Source: Candidatus Aalborgicola defluviihabitans
GTDB lineage: Bacteria > Pseudomonadota > Gammaproteobacteria > Burkholderiales > Burkholderiaceae_C
DNA: 64,000 bases
Assembly (NCBI GenBank): GCA_016705575.1
Contig: JADIXX010000004.1
Location: 1 to 64,000, forward strand
Direction: 5' to 3'
In this document: one piece after another, positions 58,664 through 64,000 of the stretch
How positions within the stretch are numbered: the first letter of the stretch is position 1
Layout of the letters: each line of letters begins with the position of its first letter
Notes under the pieces: model-generated
Told to the model about the DNA's origin: nothing
Database searches by the model: none
What the model saw: the letters and a program-made list of their open reading frames with translations, nothing else
Translations under genes and position numbers: made by a program

Positions 58664-60946
58664 CTAGGCGGGGTTGCGTCCTTCATGCGTCAGCAGGCTG
58701 ACGAGCACGGTAACCGCGAAGCCCGCCAGCACACCGAAAACGCCAGCCGACACCGGTTGAATCCCCCACCAAAGTCCGTCACCCATCAGTCCAAGAGCCC
58801 CGCGCACGGAAGGCATGTTGATGGCCATGTAGTAAAGGGTGACACCCAGCCCGGTCAGCATGCCACTCACGGCCCCCATGCGCGTGCAGCTTTTCCAGAA
58901 AATACCCAGCGTCATGGCCGGCACAAACGCTGCGCCCGCCAGCGAAAACGAGGTCGACACCAGGTACAGAATGCCAGCGGGGCGTTGTGCCGCCACATAA
59001 GCGGCGATCAAGGCCACGACCAACAGTGCAAATTTGGACCACATGACCCTGCGCATGGCTTGGGCCTTGTCACTGTCACCTTCAAAATAGACGTCGTGGG
59101 CCATGGCATTGCCAATGGTGAGCAGCAAACCATCGGCCGTGCTGAGTGCGGCAGCCAACCCACCCGCTGCCACCAACACCGACACCACATATGGCAGTCC
59201 GCCGATTTCTGGCGTGGCCAACATGATCAAGTCTGGCCCCATGCGCAGCTCGGCAAACTGCAGGATATGGTCGCCATTGACGTCAGATACCGTCAACAAG
59301 CTGGGGTCGCGCGCCCACTGCGCCACCCAGGACGGCAAGCTGTCAAACGGCTGACCTACCAAGTGGGCCATGACCTCGTACTTGACCAGCACCGCCAACG
59401 CTGGCGCCAACAAGTAGAGCAAAGCGATGAAGAACAAGGACCATGCGACCGACGTGCGGGCCTCGGCCACAGTGGGGGTGGTGTAGTAACGCGTCAGCAA
59501 ATGGGGCAGACCGGCTGTGCCCACCATCAGACAAAACATCAAGGCCAGAAAGTTCAAACGGGAATTTTCAAACTCAGCCTTCTGCTCGGGTGTGCCGTCC
59601 GGGTCTCCGCTAAAGGGCGTGGAGTGCGCCGGCATTCCGCCCAGTGGCTTGGCCATTGCCAGGTTGTCTGCCGCCGCGCGGCTCCATTGCTCCCGGGCAG
59701 TCTTGGCGTCCTTGGGCATGATCGCGAGCTCATGCCGCAGCGCGATGGCATGCTCATCGTCAGCCTTCATATCACCCAAGGCGCGTAACTGGCGCCGCAA
59801 CTCCTGCCGATCGTTCTGCAAGGAGCCCTCCACATCCAGCAGCTTTTTCTCAAAGTTGCGGGCTCTACGGGCGTACTCCTCAATCACCTCGTGCTCGGCC
59901 GGAGAGTCAATTAACTGGTGTTCCATGGACGCAATCTTCTGCAATTGCTGGCCATAAACCAGGGGCGCCAGGGGATTGCCAACCTGCTTGTAAGACAACC
60001 AGGACACCGGGATCAGAAAGGCCAGGATGATGACCACATACTGCGTGACCTGGGTCCAGGTCACTGCCCGCATACCGCCCAGAAAAGAACACACCAGTAC
60101 GCCACCCAGGCCCAGCAGGATGCCAATCTCGAAATGCACGCCGGTCAGGCGGGATGTAATCAGTCCCACACCATAGATCTGGGCCACCACGTAGGTAAAC
60201 GAGCACAAAACCGCCGCCATGGCCGCAATCATGCGTGGCCAGCGTCCGCCATAACGCATGGCGAAATAGTCCGGAACTGTGTAGAGCCGCATACGCCGCA
60301 GGTAGGGTGCAACCAGCAAGGCCACCAAACAAAAACCACCCGTCCACCCCATCACGTAGGCGAGGCCACCGGCCTGCCCACCCGAACCGGAAAAACCCTG
60401 CAAGTACAGCCCGCCGGCCATGCTGATGAAAGACGCCGCACTCATCCAGTCGGCAGCTGTGGCCATACCGTTGTACATCGCTGGAATCCGCCGACCCGCC
60501 ACGTAGTATTCGGAGGCGTCGGCGGTGCGGCCATAGACGCCCATCGCGGCATACATCACCAGTGTGGAAAAGAGAAAAATGCCGGCCACCCACACCTTGG
60601 GCAGACCAAACTGTTCGGCTACGGCCAGCCCCAGCAGAAATAGCACCAGACACAGCACATACCAGCCAAAACGGCGGTGCAGTTTGCTTTTATAGGCGGA
60701 ATAACCCACCGTATCAAAGCCCGGAACCGACCCGTCTCGCCGATTGGCGACCCAGGCAAAAACGGCCACGATGCCGATAAAAACCAGCACCGAACCCTGT
60801 GCTGCGATCCAGAAATCGACCGGCCAGCTGGCCACGACCATCTGCAAGTCCCGGGCATAGAACGCAGCGCCAAAAGAAACCAAAAACCACAGTGTCAGCA
60901 GGCCCGCATGCAGGCGCCAACGGTGTGTGGCCGTTGGTAGCGTCAT
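58664..60946 (-). CDS. Sodium:solute symporter (VC_2705 type) fused to DUF4212
   Basis: The protein has 760 residues. Residues 8-72 correspond to DUF4212 (LLTLWFLVSFGAAFYARDL, FWIAAQGSVLVFIGIVAVF), normally a separate 85-residue subunit. The symporter core follows with ASEYYVAGRRIPAMYNGMAT and ADWMSAASFISMAGGLYLQG. A hydrophilic insert at about 331-465 includes a predicted coiled coil (RNFEKKLLDVEGSLQNDRQE). D555-E566 reads DVNGDHILQFAE, a canonical EF-hand calcium loop apart from His for Gly at position 6. Relatives carry acetate or other short acids with sodium. The start overlaps ppsA by four bases, so uptake and gluconeogenesis are coupled. Confidence 0.85.
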   Translation of the reverse strand: MTLPTATHRWRLHAGLLTLWFLVSFGAAFYARDLQMVVASWPVDFWIAAQGSVLVFIGIVAVFAWVANRRDGSVPGFDTVGYSAYKSKLHRRFGWYVLCLVLFLLGLAVAEQFGLPKVWVAGIFLFSTLVMYAAMGVYGRTADASEYYVAGRRIPAMYNGMATAADWMSAASFISMAGGLYLQGFSGSGGQAGGLAYVMGWTGGFCLVALLVAPYLRRMRLYTVPDYFAMRYGGRWPRMIAAMAAVLCSFTYVVAQIYGVGLITSRLTGVHFEIGILLGLGGVLVCSFLGGMRAVTWTQVTQYVVIILAFLIPVSWLSYKQVGNPLAPLVYGQQLQKIASMEHQLIDSPAEHEVIEEYARRARNFEKKLLDVEGSLQNDRQELRRQLRALGDMKADDEHAIALRHELAIMPKDAKTAREQWSRAAADNLAMAKPLGGMPAHSTPFSGDPDGTPEQKAEFENSRLNFLALMFCLMVGTAGLPHLLTRYYTTPTVAEARTSVAWSLFFIALLYLLAPALAVLVKYEVMAHLVGQPFDSLPSWVAQWARDPSLLTVSDVNGDHILQFAELRMGPDLIMLATPEIGGLPYVVSVLVAAGGLAAALSTADGLLLTIGNAMAHDVYFEGDSDKAQAMRRVMWSKFALLVVALIAAYVAAQRPAGILYLVSTSFSLAGAAFVPAMTLGIFWKSCTRMGAVSGMLTGLGVTLYYMAINMPSVRGALGLMGDGLWWGIQPVSAGVFGVLAGFAVTVLVSLLTHEGRNPA

Positions 60947-63336
60947 GGGGTGGCGAGTTTCTGCCAGGTTGCGATCACGGAATCCGGATTCAACGATATC
61001 GAAGAGATGCCCTCACCCACCAGCCACTGGGCAAAGTCGGTATGGTCGCTAGGGCCCTGGCCGCAAATACCGATGTACTTGCCCTGCTTGAGGCACGCCG
61101 CAATGGCCAGACTAATCAGCGCCTTGACGGCCGGATCCCGTTCGTCAAAGTCTGCTGCCAGCAGCTCAAGCCCTGAATCGCGGTCCAGCCCCAGAGTGAG
61201 CTGGGTGAGGTCGTTGGAGCCGATCGAGAAGCCATCAAAGTATTCCAGGAACTGCTCCGCCAGAATAGCGTTGCTGGGAATCTCGCACATCATCACCAGC
61301 TTGAGCGCGTTCTCGCCGCGCTTGAGGCCGTGGCGACCCAAGAGCTCGGTGACCTTTTTGGCTTGTCCCAGCGTACGCACAAACGGCACCATGACCTGCA
61401 CATTGATCAGTCCCATGTCGTTGCGCACACGCTTCAAGGCTTCGCATTCCATGGCGAAGGCCTCGCCAAACTCGGTGCTCACATAGCGCGCCGCGCCGCG
61501 AAAGCCCAGCATGGGGTTTTCTTCTTCGGGCTCGTATCGGCTGCCACCAATCAACTTGCGGTATTCATTGCTCTTGAAGTCCGACAGACGCACGATGACC
61601 GGCTTGGGCCAGAAAGCCGCAGCGATCGTGGCGACACCTTCGGCCACCTTGTCCACGTAAAAAGCGCGCGGGGAAGCATGACCACGGGCCACGGATTCGA
61701 CGGCCTTCTTCAAGTCGGCATCCACATTGGGGTAGTCCAGGATGGCCTTGGGGTGTACGCCAATGTTGTTGTTGATGATGAACTCCAAACGCGCCAGCCC
61801 TACGCCTTCATTGGGCAACTGACAGAAGTCAAAGGCCAACTGCGGGTTCCCCACGTTCATCATGATCTTGACCGGGCTCTCGGGCATGGTGCCGCGTTTC
61901 ACTTCGGTCACTTCGGTTTCTAGCAGGCCATCGTAGATAAAGCCGGTATCACCCTGGGCGCAGCTCACGGTCACCAGCATGCCGTCTTTGAGTCGCTCGG
62001 TGGCGTCGCCGCAGCCCACGACGGCGGGAATGCCCAGCTCACGGGCAATGATGGCGGCGTGGCAGGTGCGTCCCCCCCGGTTGGTGATGATGGCCGCAGC
62101 GCGCTTCATGACGGGCTCCCAATTGGGGTCGGTCATGTCGGTGACCAGAATGTCGCCGGCTTGCACCTTGTCCATTTCGCTGATGTTGTGCACGATGCGC
62201 ACCGGGCCGGTGCCAATCTTCTGTCCAATAGCACGGCCTTCTACCAGCACGGTCCCGGATTCCTTGAGCTTGTAGCGGTACTCGGCATGATTGGCAGCCT
62301 GGCTCTTCACGGTTTCCGGGCGGGCCTGCAAAATATAGAGTTGGCCATCCAACCCGTCCTTGCCCCATTCAATATCCATGGCGCGACCATAGTGCTCTTC
62401 AATCACCAGCGCGTAGTTGGCCAGTTGCTCAACATCGGCGTCGCTTAGGGAATATCGGTTGCGCAGTTCGGCCGGCACATCGATGGTTTTGACCAGCTTG
62501 CCGCTGTCCGTTTTTTCCTGTGCCGTGGTGAACTGCATTTGCAGCAACTTGGAGCCCAGGTTGCGGCGGATGACGGCGCGCTTGCCCGCTTTGAGCATCG
62601 GCTTGTGCACATAAAACTCGTCCGGGTTAACGGCACCTTGCACCACGGTTTCACCCAGCCCGTAGCTGGAGGTAATGAACACCACCTGGTCAAAGCCGGA
62701 TTCGGTGTCGATGGTGAACATCACACCGGCCGCGCCCAAATCGGAGCGCACCATGCGCTGGATGCCGGCACTGAGCGCCACCACGTCATGGGCAAACCCC
62801 TTGTGTACGCGGTAGCTGATGGCACGGTCGTTGTAGAGGGAGGCAAACACCTCGTGAATCTTGTTCAGGATGTCGTCGATGCCATGCACGTTCAAAAAGG
62901 TTTCCTGCTGGCCGGCGAAAGATGCGTCGGGCAGGTCTTCAGCGGTGGCCGAGGAGCGCACCGCAAAAGTAGCGTCCGCATTGCCGGCGCTCAGAGTGGC
63001 AAACGCTTCGCGTATGCCCTGCTCCAGTGCGGGCGGAAATGGCTGCACTTCCACCAGGGCGCGGATTTCGGCACCCACCTGCGCCAGGGTGCGGACATCT
63101 TCTATGTCCAGCGCCTTAAGCTTGTCGCTGATCTTCTGAGCAAGTCCACCAAATTTGAGAAATTCCCGGAAGGCATACGCCGTGGTGGCAAAACCGGTGG
63201 GCACTTTAACGCCGGTCGGCAGATGGGAAATCATCTCCCCCAGACTGGCGTTCTTGCCGCCTACCGACTCGACGTCGGTCATGCGCAGATTCTCGAACGG
63301 GACGACCAGATCGGTCGGGTTGAACAGGGTTGACAT
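60943..63336 (-). CDS. ppsA: Phosphoenolpyruvate synthase
   Basis: The enzyme has 797 residues. The N-terminal ATP-grasp part has VESVGGKNASLGEMISHLPT and FAVRSSATAEDLPDASFAGQ. The phosphohistidine domain has NRGGRTCHAAIIARELGIPA, with the His after T-C. The C-terminal PEP/pyruvate barrel has FDGFSIGSNDLTQLTLGLDR and KYIGICGQGPSDHTDF. PpsA makes PEP from pyruvate and ATP in gluconeogenesis. The 4-base overlap with the symporter gene and divergent ppsR place control of pyruvate use in one locus. Confidence 0.98.
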   Translation of the reverse strand: MSTLFNPTDLVVPFENLRMTDVESVGGKNASLGEMISHLPTGVKVPTGFATTAYAFREFLKFGGLAQKISDKLKALDIEDVRTLAQVGAEIRALVEVQPFPPALEQGIREAFATLSAGNADATFAVRSSATAEDLPDASFAGQQETFLNVHGIDDILNKIHEVFASLYNDRAISYRVHKGFAHDVVALSAGIQRMVRSDLGAAGVMFTIDTESGFDQVVFITSSYGLGETVVQGAVNPDEFYVHKPMLKAGKRAVIRRNLGSKLLQMQFTTAQEKTDSGKLVKTIDVPAELRNRYSLSDADVEQLANYALVIEEHYGRAMDIEWGKDGLDGQLYILQARPETVKSQAANHAEYRYKLKESGTVLVEGRAIGQKIGTGPVRIVHNISEMDKVQAGDILVTDMTDPNWEPVMKRAAAIITNRGGRTCHAAIIARELGIPAVVGCGDATERLKDGMLVTVSCAQGDTGFIYDGLLETEVTEVKRGTMPESPVKIMMNVGNPQLAFDFCQLPNEGVGLARLEFIINNNIGVHPKAILDYPNVDADLKKAVESVARGHASPRAFYVDKVAEGVATIAAAFWPKPVIVRLSDFKSNEYRKLIGGSRYEPEEENPMLGFRGAARYVSTEFGEAFAMECEALKRVRNDMGLINVQVMVPFVRTLGQAKKVTELLGRHGLKRGENALKLVMMCEIPSNAILAEQFLEYFDGFSIGSNDLTQLTLGLDRDSGLELLAADFDERDPAVKALISLAIAACLKQGKYIGICGQGPSDHTDFAQWLVGEGISSISLNPDSVIATWQKLATP

Positions 63337-63564
63337 GGTCAGAAGCTCCGGAAGTGAAAAACCGTTTGGCTACCCCCGGCACCGGCACACGCCCGCCAGG
63401 TCTGCAGCGATCACACCCAATTTACCCTCTGTTGTTGCTATTCGGAGTGCTTGGGAATGAGAAAATGCGTCAATTGCTACCATTGTAGGGGCCACACTCC
63501 CCTGTCGGCGCAGTCTGTTACAGACCCGCGCTTGCATTTCACTGACAACCTGGCGACCACCACC
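63337..63564. promoter_or_regulatory. ppsA-ppsR divergent region
   Basis: These 228 bases separate the ATG of ppsA (63336) and ppsR (63565). Both promoters must lie here. No palindrome or perfect sigma-70 pair stood out on reading, so only the arrangement is reported. Confidence 0.4.
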
Positions 63565-64000
63565 ATGACCCACCGCACTGTTTTTTTCGTCTCTGACGGC
63601 ACTGGCATCACCGCCGAAACCTTTGGCAACGCCATCCTGGCCCAGTTCGAGACCAAGGCCCGCCACGTGCGCTTGCCGTTTTGCGACACGGTGGACAAAG
63701 CCCACCAGGCCGTGCGCCAGATCAACCATTCTGCGGTGGTGGATGGCTACCGGCCCATCGTATTCACCACCCTCGTCAACATGGAGGTACTCAAGGTCAT
63801 ACAGGAAGGCTGCCAGGGCATGCTGCTGGACATGTTTGGTACCTTTGTGCGCCCGCTGGAACAGGAGTTTCAGCTCAAGTCCAACCACCGCATTGGCCGC
63901 TTCAGTGACGCCAGCAAGAGCAAGGAATACCAGAGCCGCATTGAGGCCATCAACTTCTCGCTGGCCCACGACGACGGCCAGATGAATCGCGACCTGGAGC
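63565..64000 (+). CDS. ppsR: PEP synthase regulatory protein (kinase/pyrophosphorylase), partial
   Basis: The window ends 145 codons into this gene. MTHRTVFFVSDGTGITAETF then GNAILAQFETKARHVRLPFC matches PpsR/YdiA (DUF299), which uses ADP to phosphorylate PpsA on Thr and phosphate to remove it. Gly/Asp-rich nucleotide residues S-D-G-T-G-I-T are present. The P-loop-like G-x4-G-K-T/S lies further downstream, outside the window. Its divergent placement from ppsA is standard. Confidence 0.95.
   Translation, partial: MTHRTVFFVSDGTGITAETFGNAILAQFETKARHVRLPFCDTVDKAHQAVRQINHSAVVDGYRPIVFTTLVNMEVLKVIQEGCQGMLLDMFGTFVRPLEQEFQLKSNHRIGRFSDASKSKEYQSRIEAINFSLAHDDGQMNRDLE

Overview
The window is chromosomal DNA of a beta-proteobacterium, most likely Burkholderiales, family Comamonadaceae (Rhodoferax/Polaromonas type). 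The basis is the G+C-rich coding sequence, the gene order alaA-hom-thrC-moeA-moaD-moaE-clpB, the rpsF-priB-rpsR-rplI-dnaB block, the fused DUF4212/sodium-solute symporter next to ppsA, and a divergent cbb3-type oxidase cluster with SCO1. This is a judgement from protein resemblance; no search was run.

Layout. (1) 1-4.25 kb: recognisable but repeatedly frameshifted genes (phaC, a small membrane protein, a pgeF tail, an Mrr-like nuclease, an AI-2E/PerM transporter, a CopD-like protein, creA). They keep good protein similarity while carrying single-base indels, so this is either young decay or a poor-quality contig end. (2) 4.3-12.1 kb: toxin-antitoxin material, with a solitary HipA/YjjJ kinase, RHH/ParE and ParD/ParE pairs with palindromic operators, a truncated HigB with intact HigA, two further HigA tails, a HepT remnant, an ATPase of the DUF4143 class and a DUF2130 protein. 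(3) 12.1-17.8 kb: a probable defence segment, with a 277-aa protein convergent with a DUF488 protein, a Septu-like ATPase/HNH pair whose ATPase has an in-frame stop, and a NERD/UvrD-type helicase that seems to have lost the core of its nuclease domain. Relics of one locus (small ORF plus pgeF tail) flank this whole accessory block at about 1.0 and 18.1 kb.

(4) 18-34 kb: metabolic and housekeeping genes (pgeF, FAA hydrolase, thioesterase, Nudix, prpE, isochorismatase-like hydrolase, NlpC/P60, TonB receptor, thioredoxin-like lipoprotein, psuG, rRNA-type methyltransferase, phosphoesterase). (5) 32.8-37.1 kb: cbb3-like oxidase operon (ccoN with one frameshift, ccoO, cytochrome c, SCO1, membrane protein). 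(6) 37.3-41.5 kb: haem-binding DUF3365 protein, a secreted collagen-like protein with an embedded CBM5/12-like module, a glycosyltransferase that may modify it, and a DODA-type dioxygenase. (7) 41.5-64 kb: rnk, clpB with a heat-shock promoter, molybdopterin genes, threonine and alanine genes, bcp, phoH, dnaB, the rpsF operon, a fused solute symporter, ppsA and divergent ppsR, cut by the window edge.

A short intergenic repeat occurs at least thirteen times across the window. It has a box like TAGCCCTCGTNGAATAT followed by an imperfect hairpin of GCTAT...ATAGC type. It sits beside both accessory and housekeeping genes, and one copy appears to be translated in frame inside moeA. No rRNA or tRNA gene, CRISPR array or complete insertion sequence was recognised.
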